Source of the DNA: a virus
IMG/VR virus record: IMGVR_UViG_3300025769_001014
Location: 1-21,271 of that record
Direction: 5' to 3' (one strand)
Length of the DNA stretch: 21,271 nt
Below the pieces are notes generated by a model that worked only from the letters and a program-made list of their open reading frames with translations, was not told where the DNA came from and searched no databases. Below, in pieces: positions 7,498-13,221 of this stretch (its first letter is position 1; the number at the start of each line of letters is the position of its first letter). Made by a program: the position numbers and the translations under genes.

Positions 7498-7556
7498 CAG
7501 TCAATGAAACATAAAATAAATGCGCTGTAGTATTCCCTAGAAAGAAACATTGACTG
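7498..7556 (+). repeat. Inverted repeat / hairpin upstream of first early gene
   Basis: cagtcaatg (7498-7506) and cattgactg (7548-7556) form a perfect 9-bp stem around a 41-base loop, ending 31 bases before the ATG of the next gene. Confidence 0.5.
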
Positions 7557-7587
7557 AAAAACATTTATTAACCTTAACAACTATACT

Positions 7588-7788
7588 ATGAACAATTTAA
7601 AATTGAATTTAAAAGGATTCACCGTTCGTGAATTTTGTCTTGAAGACATTTATACGGAAGATGAATTTCAAGCATTGAATGGCATGACAATTATTTCTGC
7701 TGAACAAGCTTGCCCAAATTACTATGACCTTAAATTAGAAAACGGTACAATATTATATGCTGTTTCTTCTTATCATATACATTCTTAA
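7588..7788 (+). CDS. Hypothetical protein (66 aa), first gene of early-type region
   Basis: This small soluble protein is acidic in the middle (EDIYTEDEF) and ends in a beta-rich segment (YYDLKLENGTILYAVSSY). No family is recognised. The ATG is preceded by the TTAACCTT leader at 7568, which recurs before many genes here, and its own stop codon lies inside the next copy of that leader. As the first gene after a terminator and the structured region it may be made very early in infection, a position often used by host-takeover proteins; this is inference. Confidence 0.55.
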   Translation: MNNLKLNLKGFTVREFCLEDIYTEDEFQALNGMTIISAEQACPNYYDLKLENGTILYAVSSYHIHS

Positions 7789-7805
7789 CCTTAAAAAACA
7801 ATATT

Positions 7806-8339
7806 ATGAAACAATTTGAAATGACAAAAATGGACAGTGGATTAACTTTTGCAGCTGATAAAAGAAAACCCACGAAATTAGAAAAATCAGAAAATAACGA
7901 TTGCGTAGTACGTGCATTTTCTTACGCCTTCAATATTGACTATGACCGTGCTCATAAATTTATTGAAACGAAATTTAACCGTAAACCACGCAAAGGTAAT
8001 TTTGATACGGCAAACAAAATGAGAAATTTGAAAAACGCTTTTGGTAAAAGTATTACTGAAGTCGGAACTAAAATAATCAATGGTAAACCAATTACGTATT
8101 TTGAACGTAAACGCAAAAAAGCAAGAAAACGTTTGCGACAATATACTACTGAATCATTTATAAAAAACTGGCCTGAAGGTACATATTTTATATTGGTTCG
8201 AAAGCACGCTTTTTGTATCAAAGATGGTGTCGTTTACGGCAATCGAACTGACGGTATAAAAAAATTGAAACGTATCAAACAGGCATTTTTGATAACTCAA
8301 ACGCCTAAGAAAAAAACAACAAAAATAACTAAAAAATAA
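7806..8339 (+). CDS. Probable papain-like cysteine protease
   Basis: The 177-residue product has the features of the small papain-like proteins common in phages: N-D-C-V-V-R-A-F-S-Y-A with Cys33 at the start of a helix, a Y-D-x-A-H-x-F segment, then P-E-G-T-Y-F-I-L-V-R-K-H-A-F-C-I-K-D-G with His134 on a beta hairpin, and Asn146 or Asp149 as possible third residue. The C-terminus is very Lys-rich (TPKKKTTKITKK). In this family the Cys and His form the catalytic pair, although activity and targets of phage members are mostly unknown. The TTAACCTT leader lies 21 bases before the ATG. It could process a phage protein or modify a host one. The call rests on motif order only. Confidence 0.5.
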   Translation: MKQFEMTKMDSGLTFAADKRKPTKLEKSENNDCVVRAFSYAFNIDYDRAHKFIETKFNRKPRKGNFDTANKMRNLKNAFGKSITEVGTKIINGKPITYFERKRKKARKRLRQYTTESFIKNWPEGTYFILVRKHAFCIKDGVVYGNRTDGIKKLKRIKQAFLITQTPKKKTTKITKK

Positions 8340-8344
8340 ACATC

Positions 8345-8599
8345 ATGAAAAAAATTAGAAAATCATCATTAAATTTAAATGACAAAAAACGACGCGTAAA
8401 TACTATTGAATTATTAGTTAGAAGTTCGACAGAATTTAGATGTGAAAATGTAGAATACGAAAAACGTAAAGAACGAATTATTGTATTTTCATCAAAAAAT
8501 GAAATGAATTTTTTCTCAACTAATTTAATTACAAAAATGATGTCATTCAATTCTTATTTGACGGTTGAAAACAATCGAATTGAATTACATATTTATTAA
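8345..8599 (+). CDS. Hypothetical basic protein (84 aa)
   Basis: It starts 5 bases after the preceding stop. The N-terminal 20 residues are very basic (KKIRKSS, DKKRRVN), followed by alternating beta-like segments (TIELLVRSS, RIIVFSSKNE, NRIELHIY). Basic charge suggests nucleic-acid contact, but no family is recognised. It is co-linear with the other small early-type genes. Confidence 0.5.
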   Translation: MKKIRKSSLNLNDKKRRVNTIELLVRSSTEFRCENVEYEKRKERIIVFSSKNEMNFFSTNLITKMMSFNSYLTVENNRIELHIY

Positions 8600-8618
8600 T
8601 CTTTAAAACAAAACAACT

Positions 8619-8855
8619 ATGAGTAATATGTCTTATTGTAAATTTAGAAATACCTTGGCTGATTTAATCGATTGCCAAGATACATTGAACCAAAATTGTT
8701 TCTCATCATTAATTGATGGTGAGAAACTTTCTCATGCTGAAATGATAGCTGCGATTGAATTACTTTATGTCATTCAAGAAATCGCTATACAGTTCGAAGA
8801 TTTAAACGAACATGATTTAAGAACACAATGGTCGAATTTAAAACAACCTGATTAA
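8619..8855 (+). CDS. Conserved phage protein of unknown function ('MSYCKF..TL.DL.DC' type)
   Basis: The 78-residue product begins MSNMSYCKFRNTLADLIDC. I recognise this as a widespread small phage protein type whose members start with a similar M-S-Y-C-R/K-F-x-N-T motif and continue with helices. No function is established for it that I know of. The rest is acidic and helical (LSHAEMIAAIELLYVIQEIA). A variant leader (TTAATCTT at 8596) precedes it, and the stop overlaps the next ATG by one base. Confidence 0.6.
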   Translation: MSNMSYCKFRNTLADLIDCQDTLNQNCFSSLIDGEKLSHAEMIAAIELLYVIQEIAIQFEDLNEHDLRTQWSNLKQPD

Positions 8856-9040
8856 TGGGAGCACATGAAAAAACAAGTACAGATAAATATTCGTTGAAAT
8901 GCGAATATTACAAAAAATCATTTGCGTCTATTGATGCATTGATTGACGGTATATTAGAATCGGGAATGGACCCGAATTACGAAATAACCAAGAACGGAAA
9001 AGGCATCGGCGAAGATGCATCGGATTATTTAACATATTAA
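8855..9040 (+). CDS. Hypothetical protein (61 aa)
   Basis: It is coupled to the previous gene through a one-base overlap (TAATG). The product is small, soluble and mildly acidic, with helix (YKKSFASIDALIDGILESG) then a short turn-rich tail. Its stop codon lies inside the next TTAACCTT leader. No family is recognised. Confidence 0.5.
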   Translation: MGAHEKTSTDKYSLKCEYYKKSFASIDALIDGILESGMDPNYEITKNGKGIGEDASDYLTY

Positions 9041-9059
9041 CCTTAAAAACAAATATATT

Positions 9060-9275
9060 ATGAACACAAAAACAGAAACATTTTCAAAACTAGAAATTGA
9101 CATTTTCAATTTTTTAAACGATTTAAGAAATTCAGGTGCTACAAATATGTTTGGCGCTACGCCTTATATTTTAGATGAATTTGACATTGAAAAACATGAC
9201 GCAACTAAAACGTTGGGTAAATGGATGAAAAATTTTAATGAAGATGGTTATGAACATCTAGAAATTGAAAATTAA
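9060..9275 (+). CDS. Hypothetical protein (71 aa)
   Basis: A TTAACCTT leader lies 23 bases before the ATG. The product is helical and acidic, with segments like a small helix-turn-helix protein (SKLEIDIFNFLNDLRNSG, PYILDEFDIEKHDATKTLGKWMKNF); the second part could be a degenerate winged or helical DNA-binding fold, but this is weak. It is followed by the structured element at 9284-9389. Confidence 0.5.
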   Translation: MNTKTETFSKLEIDIFNFLNDLRNSGATNMFGATPYILDEFDIEKHDATKTLGKWMKNFNEDGYEHLEIEN

Positions 9276-9283
9276 TATTAACA

Positions 9284-9389
9284 AACATAAATGCTGAACC
9301 TACACCTATGTTCTAAAAAGTATTTATCGGGGACGGAAAGATGAACATTCCAAGTAATTCGAAAGAAGCTACGATACAGCATTTATGTT
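9284..9389 (+). ncRNA. Intercistronic structured element closed by a 13-bp stem
   Basis: aacataaatgctg (9284-9296) and cagcatttatgtt (9377-9389) are perfectly complementary over 13 bp. Inside, atgttc/gaacat (9308-9313 / 9343-9348) forms a second stem, with an unpaired purine-rich loop (cggggacggaaagatg). It fills the only large gap in the early-type region and ends 20 bases before the next ATG. No known class is recognised; it could be a cis-regulator, a processed small RNA or a DNA-level site. Confidence 0.5.
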
Positions 9390-9408
9390 ATTTTAAAACA
9401 AAACAATT

Positions 9409-9813
9409 ATGAAAATTTTAAAAAACAAAACAACCATGAAAGTTAAATTAACAAAAAAAGAATCAATCAATTATTTTTACAACGCACTTTGCAACGGTTT
9501 AGGCTACGTTTCAGCTTATGGTTTAGAAATCGAATATTCACCAGATGATTATTCAATGGCTAAACGAAATTTAAAAATAGAATCAATATGCTTTGAAGAT
9601 GTATTAATTGAAATTTTGAAAACAGGTGGCACGTTATCATTAATTGATACTGAAGCCGAAGAAACTTTTTCAATAAAATTAAATGATGTTTTCGAACGTG
9701 TGCAAACAACTCCATTATGTCATTTAATGGATATGATAAATGAAACTGACGATGCTGTTACTGCAGACGTCATTTTACAAACTGTATTTTTAAATGATGT
9801 GATTTTTGGATAA
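9409..9813 (+). CDS. Hypothetical acidic protein (134 aa; or 125 aa from ATG 9436)
   Basis: Two in-frame ATGs are preceded by almost identical A-rich leaders (9389-9408 and 9415-9435), so the real start may be the second, giving MKVKLTKKES. The body is acidic and mixed alpha/beta: ESINYFYNALCNGLGYV, EDVLIEILKTGGTLSLIDTE, then a C-terminal helix pair (LCHLMDMINETDDAVTADVILQTVFLND). The design resembles conserved small proteins of Bacteroidota mobile elements, but I cannot name a family. It lies just downstream of the structured element, which may control it. Confidence 0.55.
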   Translation: MKILKNKTTMKVKLTKKESINYFYNALCNGLGYVSAYGLEIEYSPDDYSMAKRNLKIESICFEDVLIEILKTGGTLSLIDTEAEETFSIKLNDVFERVQTTPLCHLMDMINETDDAVTADVILQTVFLNDVIFG

Positions 9814-9838
9814 TATTAACCTTTAAAACAAATTAATT

Positions 9839-10063
9839 ATGAGAAATTTATATGAACGTCTTCTTGAAGGCAAAAAACTTATATTGGATATTGAAGAAAA
9901 AGAATATCCTGCAACTGTTAAAAATTTGAAAACGACATTAAAATATACTAATTGGGTCGATGATTTGACCTTAGGAGAATGTAATATTATACATCGTATA
10001 TTTTACAGTCCGCATACACCATTTAGCGGTACAAATATTCACAACCTTTTTGAACGAAGATAA
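9839..10063 (+). CDS. Hypothetical protein (74 aa)
   Basis: It is preceded by a TTAACCTT leader (9816) 23 bases before the ATG. The product is small and mixed alpha/beta (YERLLEGKKLILDIEEKEYPATVKNLKTTL), basic at the end. Its TAA is immediately followed by the next ATG. No family is recognised. Confidence 0.5.
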   Translation: MRNLYERLLEGKKLILDIEEKEYPATVKNLKTTLKYTNWVDDLTLGECNIIHRIFYSPHTPFSGTNIHNLFERR

Positions 10064-10369
10064 ATGAAATCAATTTATGACTTTATCGAAAAAAATGTGG
10101 ATATACATTCACGACTGGACCTGAACCAATCATTTGATAGGCGGGTCCTTTTATTAGAATTACCTGACAATGAAACATCAATTGAAATCAAAGTTGAATT
10201 TTCACAGGTCATAGGAACTCAAATAGGTGGGTCCCATGATAACCAGCTCGAAGTGGTTGGTGCTTACTACGATAGGCATATAGATATAATATCAATTAAT
10301 TTTGCTTCCGGTAAATCGTTTCCTATTGATTTATCGAAAGTGCAAACAATTCTTAACCTTAAATTATAA
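10064..10369 (+). CDS. Hypothetical protein (101 aa)
   Basis: It starts on the base after the previous stop. Predicted strands dominate (RRVLLLELPDNETSIEIKVEF, YYDRHIDIISINFASGKSFPIDL). The base sequence around 10110-10270 is slightly more GC-rich than its neighbours. The last codons double as the next gene's TTAACCTT leader. No family is recognised. Confidence 0.5.
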   Translation: MKSIYDFIEKNVDIHSRLDLNQSFDRRVLLLELPDNETSIEIKVEFSQVIGTQIGGSHDNQLEVVGAYYDRHIDIISINFASGKSFPIDLSKVQTILNLKL

Positions 10370-10373
10370 AATT

Positions 10374-10505
10374 ATGAAAACTTTAAAAATAAATATTATG
10401 AAAATTAAAATATCAAAATTTAGTCGAATATTAATATTAGCTGCTTTGATTGGCATCTATTTATTGATTAATTTATTGCCTCGATTGGCTCATCATTCAT
10501 TTTAG
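10374..10505 (+). CDS. Small single-TM protein (43 aa; or 35 aa from ATG 10398)
   Basis: The product has a basic N-terminus and one hydrophobic helix (about residues 17-36, RILILAALIGIYLLINLL) and ends LPRLAHHSF. As at 9409/9436, two in-frame ATGs 24 bases apart each have an A-rich leader, so the shorter product is equally likely. Function is unknown; it may be a small inner-membrane effector. Confidence 0.5.
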   Translation: MKTLKINIMKIKISKFSRILILAALIGIYLLINLLPRLAHHSF

Positions 10506-10507
10506 TC

Positions 10508-10660
10508 ATGAGGCATTATCTTAAAACTAATACACTTCGCAACGAAACAATGCTCGAAACGTTTGAACGTTTTGTAGGGTTGAAGCGAACGTACAGAATA
10601 GAAGTTAAATTGGATACCAAAGAGGTATTTTTAAACCCAATAAAAAATGAAAGAAAATAA
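10508..10660 (+). CDS. Hypothetical basic protein (50 aa)
   Basis: A 50-codon frame starts 2 bases after the previous stop and overlaps the next gene by 14 bases. The product is rich in Arg/Lys/Thr (YLKTNTLRNETMLETFERF, LKRTYRIEVKLDT). It fills an otherwise empty 140-base gap, which supports it. No family is recognised. Confidence 0.45.
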   Translation: MRHYLKTNTLRNETMLETFERFVGLKRTYRIEVKLDTKEVFLNPIKNERK

Positions 10661-10895
10661 TAGTGACAAAAATGCTAATATGACAATTAATTGTCAAAAC
10701 ATTTATAATAAATTTTCTCGCGAATATCAAAAGGAAATTTGTGGACTTTTAGGAAAGTATTTTGAGATGCGACCCGATTCAATTCAAAATAATTGGTTCA
10801 ATGGATTCAAAATAATTCCTAAAGGTAAATTGCTTGACACTTTCAAAATATTAGTAAGTTTTGAAATAACTAAAAATACACTTTATGAAAAATAA
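10647..10895 (+). CDS. Hypothetical protein (82 aa)
   Basis: It overlaps the short gene before it (14 bases) and the next one (11 bases). The product starts hydrophilic (KENNSDKNANM) and continues with helices and a central EICGLLGKYFEMRPDSIQNNW segment. An internal ATG at 10680 could give a shorter form. No family is recognised. Confidence 0.45.
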   Translation: MKENNSDKNANMTINCQNIYNKFSREYQKEICGLLGKYFEMRPDSIQNNWFNGFKIIPKGKLLDTFKILVSFEITKNTLYEK

Positions 10896-11151
10896 AAATG
10901 CATTTTATCTGGATGAACATCTAGCTAACGAAAGAACTCCTGAGGAAATCAGGCATTTCAGATTGATTCAAATGATGAATGAAGGTAAAATAATATCATT
11001 CGATGAGGTCATTGAAAAAAAAATAGAATTGATACGTATTAAAAAAAATCGTAGATTCGCAAACAAATTAATTTTAAAACATTTATTAACCTTAAATTTT
11101 AAACGATTATGGCAAACATTAAAGTTCCGGAAACTATTTATCAAAAATTAA
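10885..11151 (+). CDS. Hypothetical basic helical protein (88 aa)
   Basis: The first half is acidic and helical (HLANERTPEEIRHFRLIQMMNEGK), the second strongly basic (IRIKKNRRFANKLILKH, FKRLWQTLKFRKLFIKN). The frame runs 43 bases into the ERF-like gene and reads through its TTAACCTT leader, an unusually long overlap here. The C-terminal residues may therefore be incidental. The basic tail suggests nucleic-acid or membrane contact, without further support. Confidence 0.45.
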   Translation: MKNKNAFYLDEHLANERTPEEIRHFRLIQMMNEGKIISFDEVIEKKIELIRIKKNRRFANKLILKHLLTLNFKRLWQTLKFRKLFIKN

Positions 11152-11726
11152 ACAAAATTAAAAAACGGGTCGGTAAGATTTCGAAAGATTCTACTAACCC
11201 TTTTTACAAGTCAAAGTACTTCGACATTAATCAGTTATTGGAGAATATCGAAGTCGAACTTGAGAAAGAAAAAATTCTCATTTTACAACCGATTATTGAT
11301 GACAAAGTAACTACTCAATTAATTAATCTTGAGGACCCATTTGATTTGGTTGAATCATCAATTAATTTACCTGCATTGAATGATCCGCAAAAGATTGGTT
11401 CTGCCGTGACTTATTACCGTCGCTATACATTGCAATCACTTCTCGCTTTACAGGCGGAAGATGATGATGCTAATAAAGCCTCGGGCAAAGTTGTTGACAA
11501 ACCTAAAAACGTTTCAAACAATTCAACTAAAAAAGTTGCAGACGCAGATAAGAAATGGCTAAATGATACAGACCGAGAAACTGGAGAACCAACTCGCGAA
11601 TGGTCAAACATTGAAGCGAAAATTGAAACGAAAGTTATTACCAACGTTCAGCAAATACGCGATGCTTATAAAGTGTCAAACGCGATTGCAGAAAAGTTAG
11701 AAAAATTATTTGAAATTAATCAATAA
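11109..11726 (+). CDS. erf: ERF-family single-strand annealing protein
   Basis: The 205-residue product matches the ERF superfamily of phage recombinases: an N-terminal helix, N-P-F-Y-K-S-K-Y-F-D-I-N-Q-L-L (residues 30-44), then the strong signature G-S-A-V-T-Y-Y-R-R-Y-T-L-Q-S-L-L-A-L-Q-A-E-D-D-D-A-N (97-122). The C-terminal part is a charged linker and a short helical end (VQQIRDAYKVSNAIAEKLEKLF). ERF proteins anneal complementary single strands for phage recombination and genome circularisation. The start at 11109 has the TTAACCTT leader 23 bases upstream. It heads a recombination module that includes DUF1367- and NinG-like genes. Function is recognised by family, not tested. Confidence 0.85.
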   Translation: MANIKVPETIYQKLNKIKKRVGKISKDSTNPFYKSKYFDINQLLENIEVELEKEKILILQPIIDDKVTTQLINLEDPFDLVESSINLPALNDPQKIGSAVTYYRRYTLQSLLALQAEDDDANKASGKVVDKPKNVSNNSTKKVADADKKWLNDTDRETGEPTREWSNIEAKIETKVITNVQQIRDAYKVSNAIAEKLEKLFEINQ

Positions 11727-11740
11727 AAAACAAAACAATT

Positions 11741-12193
11741 ATGGGATTTAGTAGAGAAATTTTTACAAAAATGAATGCTCATTTGATGCAACAAATTACC
11801 GATGCTGAAATGGGAGATGCAAGTCATCTTGACACGTTTATAGAATTACGTGCTCAACGTGACTTATTAAATCAAAATTTAGATTTAATTAAATCATACG
11901 AAGATGATAATTCACATCTTTTAATAGATGAAATGTCAAATTATCCGGAAGGTTATCGTGACAAAATATTTGAGTTGAGGTCCGGTCGAACTACATTCGA
12001 TTTTAAATGCATTCCTGAATGGGATGAAGTCGATACAAAAAAACGAGAAATTGAATCGAAATATAAATCGATGTACCAAGCTGTTCAAAAAGGATTTGAA
12101 CATTCACGAATTGACCCAGATACAGGCGAAATATTACCAATGCCTACGGTCAAATACGGCAAATCATCTATTGTTTTAAAATCGAAAAAATGA
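11741..12193 (+). CDS. Recombination-module protein of unknown function (150 aa)
   Basis: It lies between the ERF-like and DUF1367-like genes and overlaps the latter as ATGA, so it is likely translated with them. The first 65 residues are helical and acidic (HLMQQITDAEMGDASHLDTFIELRAQRDLL...). The middle (YPEGYRDKIFELRSGRTTFDFKCIPEW) is mixed, and a Lys/Glu helix follows before a tail with D-P-D-T-G-E-I-L-P. Similar-sized proteins next to phage recombinases act as nuclease inhibitors or partners, but I do not recognise this one. Its A-rich leader (aaaaaacaaaacaattatg) lacks TTAACCTT. Confidence 0.55.
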   Translation: MGFSREIFTKMNAHLMQQITDAEMGDASHLDTFIELRAQRDLLNQNLDLIKSYEDDNSHLLIDEMSNYPEGYRDKIFELRSGRTTFDFKCIPEWDEVDTKKREIESKYKSMYQAVQKGFEHSRIDPDTGEILPMPTVKYGKSSIVLKSKK

Positions 12194-12603
12194 AATTAAC
12201 GATTGTAAAGCAATTAAATAATACATTCAAAGCCGCCTACGACAATGATTATGAAAAAATGAAGAAATTGAAAGTGGGCGACTTTTTGGAATGTGATATA
12301 CGTAAACCTAGGAATTATAAATTTCACAAAAAATATTTTGCTTTGTTGAATTTACTTTTTCAAAATCAAGAACGATATAAACATCTTGAAGATTTGCGAC
12401 ATGATATAATTATTGAATGTGGATATTTTACGATTCGCGAAGATATAAATGGTCATGAAATCAGAAAACCCGATTCGCTTTCATTCGCAAAAATGGATGA
12501 GCACGCGTTTACGGAGTTGTACTCAAGGACGGTTGATGTCATTGTTAAATATTTTAATTTTGACCGTCAAGATATTATTGATAACGTCGAACAGTATTTT
12601 TAA
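12190..12603 (+). CDS. DUF1367-like phage protein
   Basis: The 137-residue product shows the usual pattern of DUF1367 proteins: K-x-G-D-F-L-E-C-D-I-R-K-P-R-N-Y-K-F-H-K-K-Y-F-A-L-L-N-L-L-F-Q-N-Q (residues about 28-60), followed by helices and an acidic end with E-L-Y-S-R-T-V-D-V-I. In lambdoid phages such genes lie in the nin/recombination region beside NinB/NinG; here it also directly precedes a NinG-like gene. Its biochemical role is not established. It overlaps the upstream stop (ATGA) and is followed by a start one base after its own stop. Confidence 0.7.
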   Translation: MKLTIVKQLNNTFKAAYDNDYEKMKKLKVGDFLECDIRKPRNYKFHKKYFALLNLLFQNQERYKHLEDLRHDIIIECGYFTIREDINGHEIRKPDSLSFAKMDEHAFTELYSRTVDVIVKYFNFDRQDIIDNVEQYF

Positions 12604-12604
12604 A

Positions 12605-13219
12605 ATGATAAAACGAAAAGCAAAACCTTGCAAAGGTTCCTTAGAAAAAACTCGGGGGTTCGGTTGTGGGAAACTAACATCTCATCGAATTTATGGTCTC
12701 GGAAAGATGTGTGGTTGTTATTCAAATTGGTTGTTAAATTCTGAACAAGGAAAAATCAAAATGGCTAAATCAATTTTTGTTGCAACAAAAGACCGTAAAG
12801 CATTAGAAAAAGCTAAAATCAAAAAACATTCACGTCGTACTTTATCGGTTGAACTTGAAAAAACTAAAAAATTAGTTCATAAATTTGTACGTTTACGCGA
12901 TGTAGGTAAACCATGTATTTCTTCATTGATTTCATATAAACCTGATTTTGATGCTGGTCATTGTTATCCTGCAGATAAATATACTGCGTTAAAATTTGAT
13001 TTAGATAATATTCATGGGCAGTCAGTTCACGCTAACCGATTCCTTGAAGGTGACCATACAAATTATATTTTAAACCTGCCAAATCGCATAGGAAACGATA
13101 AAGCGACTGATTTAGCAAAACGAGCTGCAAGATGCAAACGAACTTCCAAAAATTGGACAATTGACGAATTAAAATCGATTCAAAATAAAATGAAAAAATT
13201 AATTAAAAACTATGAGTAA
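12605..13219 (+). CDS. ninG: NinG/Rap-like recombination nuclease
   Basis: The 204-residue product resembles NinG (Rap), the lambda Holliday-junction/branched-DNA nuclease. Residues 88-163 hold the family core: KKLVHKFVRLRDVGKPCIS, then D-x-D-A-G-H (His119), L-K-F-D-L-D-N-I-H, A-N-R-F-L-E-G-D-H-T-N-Y and L-P-N-R-I-G. In typical members the core has two CxxC pairs (CISCG, KQCSPCN); here only Cys104 remains of the first pair and the second reads GQSVHAN, so zinc binding in the core may be lost. The N-terminus has Cys9, Cys21, Cys36 and Cys38, a possible separate zinc site. The ATG at 12605 follows the DUF1367-like stop by one base; upstream in-frame starts lie inside that gene. Confidence 0.75.
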   Translation: MIKRKAKPCKGSLEKTRGFGCGKLTSHRIYGLGKMCGCYSNWLLNSEQGKIKMAKSIFVATKDRKALEKAKIKKHSRRTLSVELEKTKKLVHKFVRLRDVGKPCISSLISYKPDFDAGHCYPADKYTALKFDLDNIHGQSVHANRFLEGDHTNYILNLPNRIGNDKATDLAKRAARCKRTSKNWTIDELKSIQNKMKKLIKNYE

Positions 13220-13221
13220 TT

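Larger units (their letters stand above)
6958..7587 (+). other. 630-base gene-free region with terminator and inverted repeats
   Basis: No convincing coding frame exists here. In order it holds AT-rich sequence with a 14-base string repeated at 18411; a strong terminator (7074-7108); a small GC-rich tandem cgcta-cgcta-cgcga (7124-7138); then from about 7250 to 7556 a dense set of inverted repeats listed separately; and finally the leader of the first early gene. I found no clean match to the Bacteroidota promoter consensus (TTTG, then TAnnTTTG) on the + strand. A promoter, regulatory RNA or replication origin could all lie here. Confidence 0.6.

Noticed and set aside
7250-7560. A group I intron or other self-splicing element in the gap.
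   Set aside because: No interrupted gene flanks it, no homing endonuclease is present and I could not find the conserved intron core pairings.
7887-8221. Two minus-strand open frames opposite the papain-like gene.
   Set aside because: They mirror the coding bias of the + strand gene, show no leader or recognisable product, and every supported gene is on the + strand.
12449-12604. An upstream extension of the NinG-like frame.
   Set aside because: It lies inside the DUF1367-like gene and the family core starts well downstream; the ATG at 12605 follows the previous stop in the usual spacing of this genome.
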